Of a stretch of DNA of 64,000 nt, positions 33,334-44,349 are shown one piece after another. The DNA is taken from positions 21,793 through 85,792 of the forward strand of contig CABQBF010000001.1 of assembly GCA_902462325.1 (NCBI GenBank). Direction: 5' to 3'. The first letter of the stretch is position 1. Every line of letters begins with the position of its first letter. This stretch comes from an uncultured Peptococcaceae bacterium (lineage in GTDB: Bacteria > Bacillota > Peptococcia > Peptococcales > Peptococcaceae). Made by a program: the position numbers and the translations under genes. The notes under the pieces were generated by a model. That model had not been told where the DNA came from. It worked only from the letters and a program-made list of their open reading frames with translations, and did no database searches.

Positions 33334-33786
33334 TTATGATTTATTGATAGCGCTCTTTACCCAAACAAAAACTACGATTGCAGTTGCAATCAGTAATTCG
33401 GCGAGAATTACAGAAGCATTCCATATTTCAAAATAGAAATGTCCAATGAAATAAACCGCAAAAAATAGCAAATAAACGCCAACCGAATACATGACATTTT
33501 TAGAAAGATGGGTGCGTTTTTGTTCCCTGATCAACATTTGTTTCTGCTGCTGTTCCAAAATTTCTGTTTTGACCGATAATTCATCTATTTCCGATGGTTT
33601 TAACAGATAATCTACAGTAACGTCGAAGGCTTTGCTCAATTCAACAATCTTTTCTACTTCGGGTATAACCTGTCCACTTTCCCATTTCGAAATAGACTGT
33701 CTTGAAACATTAAGCTGTTCAGCCAGTTGTTCCTGTGTCAAGTCTCTGCTTTTGCGTAGTGTTATAAGTTTTTCTGCGAACTCCAT
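33334..33786 (-). CDS. XRE regulator with two C-terminal transmembrane segments
   Basis: A 150-residue protein. Residues about 5-65 are a classic HTH_3 domain ([20 protein letters not shown], then [22 protein letters not shown]). The C-terminal half has two hydrophobic segments ([19 protein letters not shown] and [20 protein letters not shown]), so it is membrane-anchored. Such membrane XRE proteins are common in Firmicutes, often next to transporters. The ATG follows AGGAGGAAC. No partner gene is evident. Confidence 0.88.
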   Translation of the reverse strand: MEFAEKLITLRKSRDLTQEQLAEQLNVSRQSISKWESGQVIPEVEKIVELSKAFDVTVDYLLKPSEIDELSVKTEILEQQQKQMLIREQKRTHLSKNVMYSVGVYLLFFAVYFIGHFYFEIWNASVILAELLIATAIVVFVWVKSAINKS

Positions 33787-34389
33787 ATGCGTTCCTCCTT
33801 TTGATTTGTGGGTTCTGTTAGATTATTAGGGAGAAAAGTTAGAAATCCCTTATATCAAAGAGTTGCGGTTCCATACTTTATCTCCCTGGGACTTTTTTGC
33901 TCTAGTACTGTGCAGAGCCAGATTTCTTTCATGCCTTCTGAACAGAACCGCTTTGTGTATAAATCTTATCAAAATATCAATTTGCACTCCAGCAAGTGCG
34001 CGATACAATTACGTAGCAATCGGTGGAATTTAAGCGTTTTTTTGTATATCTTAATTGTCATGCTGCATTCTATGCCTATTTTAGCATAGAAAAAGCGCTT
34101 TCTCTATTATTTGATGGAATAACAGGCAGGCTTTTTGATTTTAGCAAAGTTATTTTCGGATAGATGAGTATTTTAACGAGGCATTGCACCAGCAAGAATT
34201 GATAAAGAGGGCGCTCCGTTGCAGATCAAGTGCGATAGAGGTATACGCCTATCTGCAACTTTATTATGCAGCCTGTGATTTATCGGAGCGATATCCTGAT
34301 AAATGTAAGAAAGGAAACCTGTAATTTGTTTTTACGTCAGCTTCTACCGAGAGGCTGGCGTATTTCTTTTGTATTTTTATAGAAAGCAG
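33787..34389. other. Intergenic region upstream of the metal ATPase
   Basis: About 600 bp without a convincing gene. It holds GTTGCAGAT/ATCTGCAAC (34218-34226 and 34251-34259), a long hairpin, and ACGTCAGC/GGCTGGCGT (about 34334-34360) followed by T-rich DNA, terminator-like. These could end an unannotated short transcript. The ATPase promoter begins at 34390. Confidence 0.45.
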
Positions 34390-34439
34390 TTGACAAATAC
34401 GTGGAATGGAATATAATGAATATATGAATTGATGTTCAT
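34390..34439 (+). promoter_or_regulatory. Promoter and ArsR-like operator of the metal ATPase
   Basis: TTGACA (34390-34395), 16 bp, TATAAT (34412-34417). Immediately downstream, ATGAA (34424-34428) and TTCAT (34435-34439) form an inverted repeat similar to ArsR/SmtB-type metal-sensor sites. The sensor gene is not in the window. Confidence 0.6.
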
Positions 34440-34479
34440 GCATAGAAGGAAATGAAAAGAAATAGAAGGGGTGGAACCG

Positions 34480-37191
34480 ATGGAGCGAGTTTATCACATT
34501 GCAGGTTTGGATTGTGCCAACTGCGCGGCCCAATTAGAGCGACAGCTAAAAAATGTGAAATATTTTGATAATGTGGTCATTGATTTTATGGCGCAGAAGA
34601 TTATTTTGACTGCACAGGACGAGCAAAGCCTGCAAGCGGGCTTATTAGAAGCTCAAAAGGTGATTGATAGAGTAGAACCGGGCGTTACGATTACAGAGAA
34701 AACAAAAAAGAAAAAAATAAGTCATCATGGGGAACATGGAGAACCTTGCGACTGCGGCCATGACCACCATTATGGGGACCATGAGGAACATTGTGGTTGC
34801 GATCATGACCATCATCATGGGGAACATGAGGAGCATTGCGGTTGCGGTCATGATCATCATCGCCATGGGGAACAGGATGTGCATGCAGTGCAGGCGCATA
34901 CAGCGGTTTCTGGTAAAGGGCAGCGGGTTTATTTCATCAGCGGCTTGGATTGCGCCAACTGTGCCGCCAAGCTGGAACGGCATTTAAAAGAACTGCCCTA
35001 TTTTGATGACGTTACTATCGACTTTATGGCGCAAAAATTGATTTTGCAGGTAAAAGACTTGCAGACGCTGCCAACGGCGATAAAAGAAGTTGAAGCAGTG
35101 ATTGAAACGGTAGAGCCTGGTGTAACTATCAGCGAGAAGCAGAAAAAAGCCAAGGGCGCGTATCATGACCATGTACATGACGAGCATTGCGGCTGTGGGC
35201 ATGACCACGAACATGACCATAACCATAACCATAACCACAGACAGCATTGTGATTGTGGACAGCATCATGAACAGGAGTATCAGACAAAGCAGCTATCAGA
35301 GCCTGCGGCAATGGCGCAGCCTGTTGCGGTTAAGCCTAAGGCGGCGCCTTTTACGCCAGAAATGAAGCAATCAGCCATGAAGATAGCTGCTGGCGCAGTG
35401 CTGGTGCTGCTGGCAAATTTGTTAAAACTATCGGAACTGGCGCAGTTTGGAGTTTATTTGCTGGCTTATTTGATTGTGGGCGGCGAGATTGTGCTGCGGG
35501 CTGTCAAAAATATTACCCGCGGACAGGTTTTTGACGAAAATTTTTTGATGGCGGTGGCCACTATTGGCGCTTTTTGTGTCGGGGAATATCCCGAAGGCGT
35601 GATGGTAATGCTGCTGTATCAGTTAGGTGAGTTGTTTCAAGACTATGCAGTGCATCGTTCCCGCCGTTCTATTGCCGATTTAATGGATATTAAGCCGGAA
35701 GTGGCCCATGTAAAGCAGGGCGATCGGTTCATCTCCGTTGAACCGGACGAAGTGGCGCTGGGCGATATCATCCAAATTCGGCCCGGCGAAAAAATTCCGT
35801 TGGATGGCGTTGTTTTAGACGGGCATTCTGCTTTGGATACCGTAGCGCTCACCGGAGAATCGGTGCCGCGGGAAGTGGCCCCAGGTCAACAGGTAATGAG
35901 CGGCTGCATCAATACCTCCGGTGTGTTGACTGTACGGGTGGAAAAAGAATATGAGGACTCTACCGTTGCCAAGATTTTAGATTTGGTGGAAAACGCCAGC
36001 AGCAAAAAGGCTGAGGCAGAAAATTTTATCACCCGTTTTGCCCGGTATTACACGCCGGTGGTGGTGGCTATTGCCGCTATATTGGCCATTGTGCCGCCTC
36101 TCGCTTTACAGGAGCCCTTCAGTGGTTGGATTTATCGTGCGCTGACCTTCCTGGTTATCTCTTGCCCCTGCGCGTTGGTCATCTCCATCCCGCTGACCTT
36201 TTTTGGCGGTTTGGGCGCCAGCTCCCGGCATGGGGTATTGGTAAAAGGCAGCAACTATCTGGAATCATTGGCCCAGCTTGAAATTGCAGTGTTTGACAAA
36301 ACCGGCACCCTAACGAAGGGCCAGTTTGCCGTCACTGAAGTGCATCCGGTAGGTATCAGTGAAGAACAATTGCTCTACTATGCCGCTTGTGCCGAAAGCA
36401 TCTCCAATCATCCTATTGCTCAGGCTGTGCAGCAGGCTAATCAAAAGGCCGTTGCAGCTCAAGCGCTGCAGAGCGCGGAAGAAATCGCCGGGCACGGCAT
36501 TTCGGCTGTAGTAGAAGGCCATACCGTTTTGGCAGGCAACTACCGGCTGATGGAACGGGAACAGGTGGTGTGCAGCCAAGTGGAAGAAGCGGGCACTATC
36601 ATTTATCTGGCGCTGGATAGAAAATTCTGCGGCTGGATTGTTATTGCCGATGAATTAAAACCGGACGCTCAGGAAATGATTACGCGGCTGAAAGCATTAG
36701 GCATAAATCAGATTGTGATGTTGACCGGCGATAATCAGAAAACTGCAGAACAGGTGGCGGGGCAGTTAGGTATTACCAAAGTATTCAGCCAGCTATTGCC
36801 TGGCGACAAAGTACATTGCCTGGAACAGTTATTGCAGCAGAAAAGCCAGAAGGGTACCATTTCCTTTACCGGCGACGGTCTCAACGACGCGCCTGTATTG
36901 GCTCGTGCTGATGTAGGCATCGCCATGGGCGGCTTAGGCTCCGATGCGGCCATCGAAGCGGCTGACGTTGTCATTATGAACGACCAGCCCAGCAAGTTGG
37001 CTGACGCAGTGGAAATTGCCCGAGCCACACGGCGTATTGTGAAGCAAAATATTGTTTTCATTCTAGCTGTCAAGCTGTTGGTATTGATTTTAGCTGCGCT
37101 GGGTTTGGCAACCATGTGGATGGCCGTTTTTGCTGATGTGGGCGTGGCGGTGTTGGCTATCTTGAATGCGGTGCGCATCATCCGTAAATAA
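34480..37191 (+). CDS. P1B-type zinc/cadmium/lead ATPase with two HMA domains and His-rich linkers
   Basis: A 903-residue metal-exporting ATPase. Two heavy-metal-associated domains carry GLDCANCAAQLER and GLDCANCAAKLER. After HMA1 lie repeated Cys/His units (EEHCGC followed by HDHH) and a further His-rich stretch after HMA2. The ATPase core shows SCPCALVISIPLTFFGG (CPC), DKTGTLTKG, HPIAQAVQ and GDGLNDAPVLARADVGIAMG. The CPC site and downstream helices fit the Zn/Cd/Pb (P1B-2) group, not copper. ATG 34480 follows GAAGGGG. It is longer than typical ZntA because of the tandem metal-binding extension. Confidence 0.93.
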   Translation: MERVYHIAGLDCANCAAQLERQLKNVKYFDNVVIDFMAQKIILTAQDEQSLQAGLLEAQKVIDRVEPGVTITEKTKKKKISHHGEHGEPCDCGHDHHYGDHEEHCGCDHDHHHGEHEEHCGCGHDHHRHGEQDVHAVQAHTAVSGKGQRVYFISGLDCANCAAKLERHLKELPYFDDVTIDFMAQKLILQVKDLQTLPTAIKEVEAVIETVEPGVTISEKQKKAKGAYHDHVHDEHCGCGHDHEHDHNHNHNHRQHCDCGQHHEQEYQTKQLSEPAAMAQPVAVKPKAAPFTPEMKQSAMKIAAGAVLVLLANLLKLSELAQFGVYLLAYLIVGGEIVLRAVKNITRGQVFDENFLMAVATIGAFCVGEYPEGVMVMLLYQLGELFQDYAVHRSRRSIADLMDIKPEVAHVKQGDRFISVEPDEVALGDIIQIRPGEKIPLDGVVLDGHSALDTVALTGESVPREVAPGQQVMSGCINTSGVLTVRVEKEYEDSTVAKILDLVENASSKKAEAENFITRFARYYTPVVVAIAAILAIVPPLALQEPFSGWIYRALTFLVISCPCALVISIPLTFFGGLGASSRHGVLVKGSNYLESLAQLEIAVFDKTGTLTKGQFAVTEVHPVGISEEQLLYYAACAESISNHPIAQAVQQANQKAVAAQALQSAEEIAGHGISAVVEGHTVLAGNYRLMEREQVVCSQVEEAGTIIYLALDRKFCGWIVIADELKPDAQEMITRLKALGINQIVMLTGDNQKTAEQVAGQLGITKVFSQLLPGDKVHCLEQLLQQKSQKGTISFTGDGLNDAPVLARADVGIAMGGLGSDAAIEAADVVIMNDQPSKLADAVEIARATRRIVKQNIVFILAVKLLVLILAALGLATMWMAVFADVGVAVLAILNAVRIIRK

Positions 37192-37358
37192 AAGGCTGTC
37201 AGATTACACACAAAAATTTGCAAACAAACTGATGAAACGATGAAGTCATGCTGGCGTTCTGCATTGGGCGGAAGGCTGGCATGGCTTTTGTGTTTGGAGA
37301 GCAAAAGTAATTATACAGGGAAAAAGGAAGAAAAAATTAAATATTGACCGCAGGATTT

Positions 37359-37487
37359 ATGAAGAGAAAACGCACCCGTTACCAGGCAGCCGAAGAATAT
37401 GATATCAGAGAGTTTCTGGTTAAGCTGCTCTGCGAAACGATGAATAAAGAATCGAAGAGGCTTCTATCATTGGAAGAAGCTGTTTAA
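37359..37487 (+). CDS. Possible 42-residue small protein
   Basis: An ATG at 37359 opens a 42-codon frame rich in charged residues (EEYDIREFLVKLLCE). The ribosome-binding site is weak (AGGA). No family is recognised. It lies in the 570-bp gap between the ATPase and the ribosomal operon and may be chance. Confidence 0.25.
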   Translation: MKRKRTRYQAAEEYDIREFLVKLLCETMNKESKRLLSLEEAV

Positions 37488-37606
37488 AAGTCATCTCTAA
37501 AAACCATAGCAGTCCTTTTACATGGACGTTGTTCTGTTATGTGAATACTATAAATAAAAATAATGAAACTATCGTGAAAAATAGTGCGAAGCGGCGAAAA
37601 AAAGCC

Positions 37607-37635
37607 TTGCAAATGTATTTTCAGTGTGATAATAT
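37607..37635 (+). promoter_or_regulatory. S10 operon promoter and leader
   Basis: TTGCAA (37607-37612), 17 bp, TAATAT (37630-37635). The following 120-nt leader is GC-rich (GGCGCGGCGACACGCC) and can fold; in many bacteria this leader mediates autoregulation, but no specific L4 site can be identified here. Confidence 0.6.
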
Positions 37636-37759
37636 TTAGAAGTTGCGTAAGACAGGCGATGAAGCGGAAGGTTGCTAGGCGCGGCGACACGCCAGACCCC
37701 GTGTTCTAGGTAATTTCCGTGGAGAATGTCCGTTAATCGGGCGCGAAGGAGGGAAAAAC

Positions 37760-38068
37760 ATGGCAAAACAGAAAATCAGAATTCGTTTAAAAGCATTCGA
37801 TCACAAATTATTGGATCAGTCTGCTCAGAAAATCGTTGAAACAGCGAAGAAAACAGGAGCCAAAGTTTCCGGTCCGGTTCCACTGCCGACCGAAAAAAAT
37901 GTGTTTACAATTTTGAGATCTCCTCATGTAAACAAAGACTCCCGTGAACAGTTCGAAATGAGAACGCATAAACGTCTGATTGACATTTTTGATCACAATC
38001 AGAAAACTGTTGAAGCTCTGATGCGTTTGGATTTACCATCCGGCGTTGAAATCGAAATTAAATTATAA
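37760..38068 (+). CDS. rpsJ: 30S ribosomal protein S10
   Basis: A 102-residue uS10, first gene of the S10 operon; also the NusE partner in antitermination. [18 protein letters not shown] and [19 protein letters not shown] are diagnostic. ATG follows GGAGGG. Confidence 0.98.
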   Translation: MAKQKIRIRLKAFDHKLLDQSAQKIVETAKKTGAKVSGPVPLPTEKNVFTILRSPHVNKDSREQFEMRTHKRLIDIFDHNQKTVEALMRLDLPSGVEIEIKL

Positions 38069-38097
38069 TTGTTTGCTAAGCTTAAGGAGGTGGCAAG

Positions 38098-38724
38098 ATG
38101 AAAGCGATTTTAGGTAAGAAAATTGGTATGACTCAAATCTTTTCTCCAGAAGGTAAAGCAATCCCTGTAACAGTTATTGAAGCAGGTCCTTGCACAGTCA
38201 TCCAGACAAAAACAAATGATACTGATGGCTATGAAGCTATTCAGATTGGTTTTGATGAAATCAAAGAAGTACGTGCAAATAAACCTCAGAAAGGCCATTT
38301 TGCAAAAGTGCAGGCAAAACCAATGAGATATTTAAGAGAATTCCGCGTTGATAACGCTGCTGAATATCAGTTGGGTCAGGTTATCAAGGCTGACATTTTT
38401 GAAGCTGGCGATATCATTGATGCTACTGGAATCAGCAAAGGAAAAGGTTTCCAGGGTAGTATCAAACGCTGCGGCCAGTCCAGAGGGCCAATGGGTCACG
38501 GTTCTAAATATCATCGCCGTTCCGGTTCTTTGGGTGCGTTAGGTCCAAACCACGTATTTAAAGGCCGTCAACTGCCAGGCCGTATGGGCGGGCTGAAAAT
38601 TACAGTTCAGAATCTGCAGGTCGTAAAAGTAGACGCTGAACGCAATCTGCTGTTAGTAAAAGGTTCCGTACCTGGTCCTAACAAATCTATGATTACTATT
38701 AAAAGTGCTGTAAAAGCGAAATAA
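38098..38724 (+). CDS. rplC: 50S ribosomal protein L3
   Basis: A 208-residue uL3, which binds near the peptidyl-transferase centre and starts 50S assembly. [18 protein letters not shown] and [15 protein letters not shown] are characteristic. Start ATG follows AAGGAGGTGG. Confidence 0.98.
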   Translation: MKAILGKKIGMTQIFSPEGKAIPVTVIEAGPCTVIQTKTNDTDGYEAIQIGFDEIKEVRANKPQKGHFAKVQAKPMRYLREFRVDNAAEYQLGQVIKADIFEAGDIIDATGISKGKGFQGSIKRCGQSRGPMGHGSKYHRRSGSLGALGPNHVFKGRQLPGRMGGLKITVQNLQVVKVDAERNLLLVKGSVPGPNKSMITIKSAVKAK

Positions 38725-38754
38725 TTAGTGTCGCAAGAAAGGAGGAAACTACAA

Positions 38755-39378
38755 ATGCCAAAAGTAGCTTTATTAAATGTAGAAGGCACTCAGGTTGGCG
38801 AAATCGAACTGAACGATGAAGTGTTCGGTATTGAACCAAACGAAAGCGTTGTACATGAAGCTGTTGTAATGCAGATGGCTAGCTGGCGTCAGGGCACTCA
38901 CTGCACAAAATCCAGAGGTGAAGTGAGAGGCGGCGGCCGCAAACCATGGAGACAGAAAGGAACTGGTCGTGCCAGAGTTGGTACTATTCGTTCTCCACTG
39001 TGGCGTGGCGGTGCTATTATCTTCGGGCCAAAACCAAGAAGCTATAGCTATTCCATTCCAAAGAAGAAAAGACGTCTTGCATTGAAATCTGTACTTTCCA
39101 GTAAAGTTGCAGAAAACGATATTATCGTATTAGATACTTTGAATTTTGACCAGCCAAAAACAAAGGAAATGGTTAAGGTTCTGGATGCATTAAAAGTTGA
39201 TGCAAAAGCATTAGTTGTTACCGCTGAAGTAGATGAAACCGTTGTGAAATCTGCTCGTAATATTGAAGGGGTTACACCGGTTGCAGCAGCATCAGTGAAT
39301 GTATATGATGTGTTGGCCCACAATAAGCTGATCATCACCAAAGATGCAATCGCTAAGATTGAGGAGGTGCTGGCATAA
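38755..39378 (+). CDS. rplD: 50S ribosomal protein L4
   Basis: A 207-residue uL4, a 23S rRNA binding protein lining the exit tunnel. The extended loop [21 protein letters not shown] is present. ATG 38755 is chosen because AAAGGAGG lies just upstream and the upstream in-frame ATG would run through that site. It overlaps rplW by one base. Confidence 0.97.
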   Translation: MPKVALLNVEGTQVGEIELNDEVFGIEPNESVVHEAVVMQMASWRQGTHCTKSRGEVRGGGRKPWRQKGTGRARVGTIRSPLWRGGAIIFGPKPRSYSYSIPKKKRRLALKSVLSSKVAENDIIVLDTLNFDQPKTKEMVKVLDALKVDAKALVVTAEVDETVVKSARNIEGVTPVAAASVNVYDVLAHNKLIITKDAIAKIEEVLA

Positions 39379-39662
39379 TGGACGCGCGTGACATCATTAT
39401 CAAACCTGTTGTAACAGAAAAATCCGTTTCCTTGATGGAACATAACAAATATGTTTTCAGAGTTGCTTTAAGCGCAAACAAAATTGAAATCAAAAAGGCT
39501 GTTGAAGAAATCTTCAAAGTAAAAGTAATTGATGTGAATACTGTTCGCGTAAAAGGTAAAGTAAAACGTATGGGCCGTTATGAAGGCAAAACATCTGATT
39601 ACAAGAAAGCTGTTGTGCAGTTGGCTGAAGGCGACAGCATTGAAATTTTTGAAGGTATGTAA
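39378..39662 (+). CDS. rplW: 50S ribosomal protein L23
   Basis: A 94-residue uL23 at the tunnel exit, docking site for trigger factor and [20 protein letters not shown] and [15 protein letters not shown] are typical. Its ATG overlaps the rplD stop codon (TAATG). Confidence 0.97.
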   Translation: MDARDIIIKPVVTEKSVSLMEHNKYVFRVALSANKIEIKKAVEEIFKVKVIDVNTVRVKGKVKRMGRYEGKTSDYKKAVVQLAEGDSIEIFEGM

Positions 39663-39703
39663 TCTGAAATAATTTTGATAGAATCCAGAAGGAGGGAACT
39701 GCA

Positions 39704-40537
39704 ATGGCAGTAAAAAGTTTTAAGCCTACTTCTCCTGGTAGACGTCAGATGACTGTTTCTACATTCGAAGAAATCACAGCGAGCAAACCAGAAAAATCTT
39801 TGCTGGCTCCTATGAAGAAAACAGCCGGCAGAAATGCACAGGGTTGCATTACTGTTCGTCATCATGGCGGCGGTCATAAAAGACAGTACCGGGTAATTGA
39901 CTTTAAACGTAATAAAGATAATATTCCAGCCAGAGTTGCTACGATTGAATACGATCCAAACCGTTCCGCACGTATTGCGCTGTTGAACTATGTTGATGGT
40001 GAAAAGAGATACATTCTTGCACCAAACGGCTTGAAGGTCGGCGATGTAATCGTATCTGGTCCGGACTCTGATATTAAGATTGGCAACTGCTTGCCGATCG
40101 ACAACATTCCAGTTGGTACCGTAATTCACAATGTTGAATTAAAACCGGAAAAAGGCGCGCAGTTATGCCGTGCGGCTGGTGCTTCTGCTCAGTTGATGGC
40201 AAAGGAAGGCAAATATGCTACCCTGAGACTGCCATCTGGTGAAATGAGACTGGTTCTGTTGGCTTGCCGGGCTACAATCGGTCAGGTTGGCAATCTGGAA
40301 CATGAAATCATCAACATTGGTAAAGCTGGTCGTACCCGTTGGATGGGTGTAAGACCTACTGTACGCGGTTCTGTTATGAACCCGAACGACCATCCACATG
40401 GTGGTGGGGAAGGTCGCGCTCCTGTAGGCCGTAAGTGCCCAGTTAGCCCATGGGGTAAATCTGCACATGGCGGTAACACCCGTAAGAAAAATAATGTAAA
40501 TGACAAATATATTGTTAAATCACGCAAGAATAAATAG
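39704..40537 (+). CDS. rplB: 50S ribosomal protein L2
   Basis: A 277-residue uL2 required for peptidyl transferase activity and subunit association. The conserved C-terminal [20 protein letters not shown] contains the essential histidine. Normal length and position. Confidence 0.98.
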   Translation: MAVKSFKPTSPGRRQMTVSTFEEITASKPEKSLLAPMKKTAGRNAQGCITVRHHGGGHKRQYRVIDFKRNKDNIPARVATIEYDPNRSARIALLNYVDGEKRYILAPNGLKVGDVIVSGPDSDIKIGNCLPIDNIPVGTVIHNVELKPEKGAQLCRAAGASAQLMAKEGKYATLRLPSGEMRLVLLACRATIGQVGNLEHEIINIGKAGRTRWMGVRPTVRGSVMNPNDHPHGGGEGRAPVGRKCPVSPWGKSAHGGNTRKKNNVNDKYIVKSRKNK

Positions 40538-40564
40538 CTTGCGCGAAGGGAGGCAAATATCCTC

Positions 40565-40849
40565 ATGAGTAGATCATTGAAAAAAGGACCTTTTGTTGAA
40601 GAAAAATTGTACAACAGAATCGTGGCTATGAATGAATCTGGTGACAAGAGAGTCATCAAAACATGGTCCCGCAGTTCTACAATCTTCCCAGAATTCATTG
40701 GTCATACAATTGCTGTTCATGATGGTCGTAAACATGTGCCTGTTTATGTAACTGAAGATATGGTAGGACATAAGCTGGGCGAATTTGCGCCAACACGTAC
40801 TTTTAAAGGCCACGGTGACCACACCGAACGGTCGACTTCCTTGAAGTAG
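40565..40849 (+). CDS. rpsS: 30S ribosomal protein S19
   Basis: A 94-residue uS19 of the 30S head, starting [15 protein letters not shown] with [15 protein letters not shown] near the end. Standard position between rplB and rplV. Confidence 0.98.
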   Translation: MSRSLKKGPFVEEKLYNRIVAMNESGDKRVIKTWSRSSTIFPEFIGHTIAVHDGRKHVPVYVTEDMVGHKLGEFAPTRTFKGHGDHTERSTSLK

Positions 40850-40871
40850 AAATAAGAGAGGGGGTTTCGCA

Positions 40872-41204
40872 ATGGAAGCGAAAGCTGTCGCTAAATTCGT
40901 AAGAATTTCTCCTAGAAAAGCTCGTCAGGTAGTTGACCTGATTCGCGGCAAAAGTGTTGGAGAAGCATATGCGATTTTGAAATTTACACCTCACAAGGGT
41001 GCTGCATTAGTAGAAAAAGTATTGAAATCTGCTGTAGCTAACGCTGAACATAATTACAACATGAACGTTGATAACCTGTATGTCAGCACAGCTTATGTTG
41101 ATCAGGGTGCGTCTTTAAAAAGATTTAAACCTAGAGCAATGGGCAGAGCGGATGGTATCCGTAAGAGAACAAGCCATATTACAGTAATGGTTAGCGAAAA
41201 ATAA
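40872..41204 (+). CDS. rplV: 50S ribosomal protein L22
   Basis: A 110-residue uL22 of the exit tunnel. [17 protein letters not shown] and the beta-hairpin region [19 protein letters not shown] are diagnostic; the hairpin tip lacks insertions or deletions of the kind linked to macrolide resistance. Confidence 0.97.
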   Translation: MEAKAVAKFVRISPRKARQVVDLIRGKSVGEAYAILKFTPHKGAALVEKVLKSAVANAEHNYNMNVDNLYVSTAYVDQGASLKRFKPRAMGRADGIRKRTSHITVMVSEK

Positions 41205-41218
41205 GGAGGGATCACTCA

Positions 41219-41884
41219 GTGGGTCAAAAGGTAAGTCCTAAAGGAATGCGTATCGGCGTCATTAAAGACTGGGACGCTAGATGGTATGCTGATAAGAATT
41301 ATGTAGAACTCCTCCATGAAGATCTGAAGGTCCGTAAGTTTGTTAAAGCCAAATTATTTGAAAGCGGCGTTTCTGAAATTATCACTGAAAGAACTGGGAA
41401 TACCAAACTGAGAGTGACAATTCATACAGCAAAACCTGGTATCGTAATCGGCGCCAAGGGCTCCGAAATCGAAAAACTGCGTAAAGAACTGGAAGCCATG
41501 ACTGGCAAACAGGTAAACATCAATATCCAGGAAGTAAAAAGACCAGAAGCCAATGCACAGTTGGTTGCGGAAGCTACCGCTGCACAGCTGGTAAGACGTG
41601 TAGCATTCCGTAGAGCTATGAAACAGGCTGTAGGCAGAGCTTTGAAATCTGGCGCTGAAGGTATTAAAATTGCAATCTCTGGTCGTTTGGCAGGTGCTGA
41701 TATCGCCCGTACTGAATGGTACAGCGAAGGCAAGGTGCCACTGCACACACTCCGTGCCGACATTGATTACGGTTTCGCAGAAGCAGATACAACTTATGGT
41801 AAAATCGGCGTAAAAGTTTGGATCTACAAAGGGGAAGTTCTTCCTGAAGCGAAAAATGCTCAAGCTAAGGAAGGAGGCAACTAA
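41219..41884 (+). CDS. rpsC: 30S ribosomal protein S3
   Basis: A 221-residue uS3 at the mRNA entry channel, with the KH domain segment [21 protein letters not shown] and a [15 protein letters not shown] motif. The GTG start follows AAGGAGGGA. Confidence 0.97.
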   Translation: MGQKVSPKGMRIGVIKDWDARWYADKNYVELLHEDLKVRKFVKAKLFESGVSEIITERTGNTKLRVTIHTAKPGIVIGAKGSEIEKLRKELEAMTGKQVNINIQEVKRPEANAQLVAEATAAQLVRRVAFRRAMKQAVGRALKSGAEGIKIAISGRLAGADIARTEWYSEGKVPLHTLRADIDYGFAEADTTYGKIGVKVWIYKGEVLPEAKNAQAKEGGN

Positions 41885-41886
41885 TC

Positions 41887-42315
41887 ATGTTGGTGCCAAA
41901 GAGAGTAAAATGGCGTAGACCACATCGTGCAAGCTTGAAAGGTGAAGCACATAAAGGTACAGAAGTAACATATGGCGAATATGGTTTGCAGGCTCTGGAA
42001 GGTGCATGGATTACAAGCCGCCAGATTGAAGCTGCCCGTATTGCAATGACTCGTTACATCAAACGTGGCGGTAAAGTATGGATTAAAATTTTCCCAGACA
42101 AACCTGTAACAGCAAAACCTGCTGAAGTACGTATGGGTTCCGGGAAAGGTGCTCCTGATTACTGGGTTGCAGTGGTAAAACCAGGCAGAGTAATGTTTGA
42201 ATTGGCTGGCGTTCCAGAAGAAGTAGCCAGAGAAGCATTGCGTTTGGCAATGCATAAATTGCCTATTAAATGTAAATTCGTGAAAAAAGAAGGCGGTGAC
42301 GTAAATGAAGGTTAA
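41887..42315 (+). CDS. rplP: 50S ribosomal protein L16
   Basis: A 142-residue uL16, located near the A-site t[17 protein letters not shown] and [20 protein letters not shown] are characteristic. The 3' end overlaps rpmC by 11 bp. Confidence 0.98.
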   Translation: MLVPKRVKWRRPHRASLKGEAHKGTEVTYGEYGLQALEGAWITSRQIEAARIAMTRYIKRGGKVWIKIFPDKPVTAKPAEVRMGSGKGAPDYWVAVVKPGRVMFELAGVPEEVAREALRLAMHKLPIKCKFVKKEGGDVNEG

Positions 42316-42505
42316 GGCATTGAGAGACTTAAGCACAGCTGAATTGGAAAAGAAGGTTGTAGATCTCAAAGAAGAACTTTTTAATTTGCGTTTCCAGATG
42401 GCTACCGGCCAGTTAGAAAATCCAATGAAGATTAAAGAAATCCGTAAGGACATTGCAAAAGCAAAAACAATCTTGCGGGAACGTGAAATTAAAGAACAGG
42501 CCTAG
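42305..42505 (+). CDS. rpmC: 50S ribosomal protein L29
   Basis: A 66-residue uL29 near the tunnel exit. [22 protein letters not shown] is the family signature. Its start lies inside rplP. Confidence 0.97.
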   Translation: MKVKALRDLSTAELEKKVVDLKEELFNLRFQMATGQLENPMKIKEIRKDIAKAKTILREREIKEQA

Positions 42506-42527
42506 GCTCAAGTGAGGAGGTTACAAC

Positions 42528-42788
42528 GTGGAAAGAGGAAATCGTAAAGTTCGTTACGGCGTTGTTGTAAGCGACAAAATGGACAAAACTGTTACAGTTT
42601 CTGTCGAAAACCATTTCCGTCATCCTCTGTACGGCAAAATTACTGCCATGACAAAGAAATATAAAGCTCATGACGAAGAAAATGCCTGCAAAGTAGGAGA
42701 TAAAGTAAAAATTATGGAAACACGTCCACTGAGTAAAGATAAAAGATGGCGTGTTGTTGAAATTACTGAAAAGGCTACGCTCGTATAA
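42528..42788 (+). CDS. rpsQ: 30S ribosomal protein S17
   Basis: An 86-residue uS17 with [17 protein letters not shown] and MKTRPLSK-like [13 protein letters not shown] primary 16S rRNA binder. The GTG start follows GGAGG. Confidence 0.97.
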   Translation: MERGNRKVRYGVVVSDKMDKTVTVSVENHFRHPLYGKITAMTKKYKAHDEENACKVGDKVKIMETRPLSKDKRWRVVEITEKATLV

Positions 42789-42838
42789 GTTGTGTAGTTT
42801 TTTCACAACGAGATGTTGCCGGAAGGAGGTAACCTGAT

Positions 42839-43207
42839 ATGATTCAACAAGAAACCAGACTGAAAGTCGGTGACAATACCGGTGCAAAAGAATTGTTGTG
42901 CATCCGTGTACTGGGTGGTACAGGACGCCGTTATGCATCCGTAGGTGATATCATTATTGCTGCTGTTAAAGAAGCAACACCTGGTGGCGTTGTCAAGAAG
43001 GGTGACGTGGTAAAAGCAGTAGTTGTTAGAACAAAAGAATCTGTTCGCAGAGCTGATGGTTCTTACATTCGCTTTAGTGAAAACGCAGCCGTTATCATCA
43101 AAGATGATAAGAGCCCAAGAGGAACCCGTATTTTTGGGCCAGTGGCCAGAGAACTGCGGGATAGAGATTTCATGAAAATTGTATCTCTGGCTCCTGAAGT
43201 GCTGTAA
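42839..43207 (+). CDS. rplN: 50S ribosomal protein L14
   Basis: A 122-residue uL14 at the subunit interface. [23 protein letters not shown] and [14 protein letters not shown] are diagnostic. Confidence 0.98.
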   Translation: MIQQETRLKVGDNTGAKELLCIRVLGGTGRRYASVGDIIIAAVKEATPGGVVKKGDVVKAVVVRTKESVRRADGSYIRFSENAAVIIKDDKSPRGTRIFGPVARELRDRDFMKIVSLAPEVL

Positions 43208-43231
43208 GCTGTAGCCTTGGAGGTGAAAATC

Positions 43232-43546
43232 GTGGCAAAAATGAACGTTAAAAAAGGCGATGAAGTTATTGTAATCGCTGGAAAAGATAAAGGTAAAACT
43301 GGTAAAGTGATTCAAGCAATCCCAAGCCAGGATAAAGTTGTTGTGGAAGGTGTTGCCGTTGTAAAACGTCACACAAAACCAACACAGAAAATGCCACAGG
43401 GTGGTATTATTGAAAAGGAAGCAGCTATTCACGTTTCTAACGTAATGCCTTACTGCAGTACCTGTAAAAAGGGCGTAAGAGTAGCGCACACCATCGACAA
43501 TGGCAAAAAAATTCGTGTTTGCCGTAAATGCGGAAAAGCACTTTAA
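43232..43546 (+). CDS. rplX: 50S ribosomal protein L24 with a zinc-ribbon-like C-terminus
   Basis: A 104-residue uL24, an initiator of 50S assembly. [19 protein letters not shown] is the KOW motif. The C-terminal YCSTCKKG and VCRKCGK segments give two CxxC pairs that could bind zinc, a form found in many anaerobic Firmicutes. GTG 43232 is chosen over TTG 43217 because GGAGGTG lies between them. Confidence 0.96.
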   Translation: MAKMNVKKGDEVIVIAGKDKGKTGKVIQAIPSQDKVVVEGVAVVKRHTKPTQKMPQGGIIEKEAAIHVSNVMPYCSTCKKGVRVAHTIDNGKKIRVCRKCGKAL

Positions 43547-43580
43547 TTCATAGTCTTGGTGGAAAGGAGGCTATATTGAA

Positions 43581-44120
43581 ATGGCTAGATTAAAAGATAA
43601 ATATCTGAATGAAGTTGTTCCTGGCTTGCAGGAACAGTTCAAATATACAAACGTAATGGCTATTCCAAAACTGGATAAGGTTGTAGTCAACATTGGTCTG
43701 GGTGAAGCCGTACAGAATCCAAAAGCTCTGGACGCTGCCCTGAACGATTTAACTCTGATTACCGGTCAGAAGCCTGTTGTAACCAGAGCAAAAAAATCTA
43801 TCGCTGGTTTCAAATTAAGAGAAGGTATGCCAGTAGGTGTAAAAGTAACTTTGCGTGGCGACCGTATGTATGAGTTTGTTGACAGACTGCTGAGCGTAGC
43901 GCTGCCACGTGTTCGTGATTTCAGAGGTGTTTCTCCAAAATCTTTTGATGGCAGAGGAAACTACAGCCTGGGCTTAAAAGAACAGTTGATTTTCCCTGAA
44001 ATCGAATACGATAAAATTGATAAACTCAGAGGTATGGAAATCGTTTTTGCAACAACAGCAAAAACTGATGAAGAAGGCAGAGCATTGCTGAAACTTCTGG
44101 GTATGCCATTTGCAAGTTAA
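43581..44120 (+). CDS. rplE: 50S ribosomal protein L5
   Basis: A 179-residue uL5, which binds 5S rRNA in the central protuberance. [19 protein letters not shown] and [20 protein letters not shown] are characteristic. Confidence 0.98.
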   Translation: MARLKDKYLNEVVPGLQEQFKYTNVMAIPKLDKVVVNIGLGEAVQNPKALDAALNDLTLITGQKPVVTRAKKSIAGFKLREGMPVGVKVTLRGDRMYEFVDRLLSVALPRVRDFRGVSPKSFDGRGNYSLGLKEQLIFPEIEYDKIDKLRGMEIVFATTAKTDEEGRALLKLLGMPFAS

Positions 44121-44139
44121 TTGATTAGGAGGTAATCCT

Positions 44140-44319
44140 GTGGCAAAAACATCCATGAAGGTGCGGAAAGCGCCCAAATACAAAGTAAGAGAAGTAAATA
44201 GATGTAAAGTTTGCGGACGTCCACATGCATATATGCGTAAATTCGGTCTTTGCAGAGTATGTTTCCGTGAATTAGCTTATAAAGGCCAACTACCTGGTGT
44301 AACAAAATCCAGTTGGTAA
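44140..44319 (+). CDS. rpsN: 30S ribosomal protein S14, zinc-binding type
   Basis: A 59-residue uS14 of the short zinc type. The CKVCG and CRVC pairs form the zinc knuckle, followed by [18 protein letters not shown]. The GTG start follows AGGAGGT. Slightly shorter than the usual 61 residues. Confidence 0.95.
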   Translation: MAKTSMKVRKAPKYKVREVNRCKVCGRPHAYMRKFGLCRVCFRELAYKGQLPGVTKSSW

Positions 44320-44349
44320 AACCAAATGTATGGAAGGGGGTCGCTGTAA

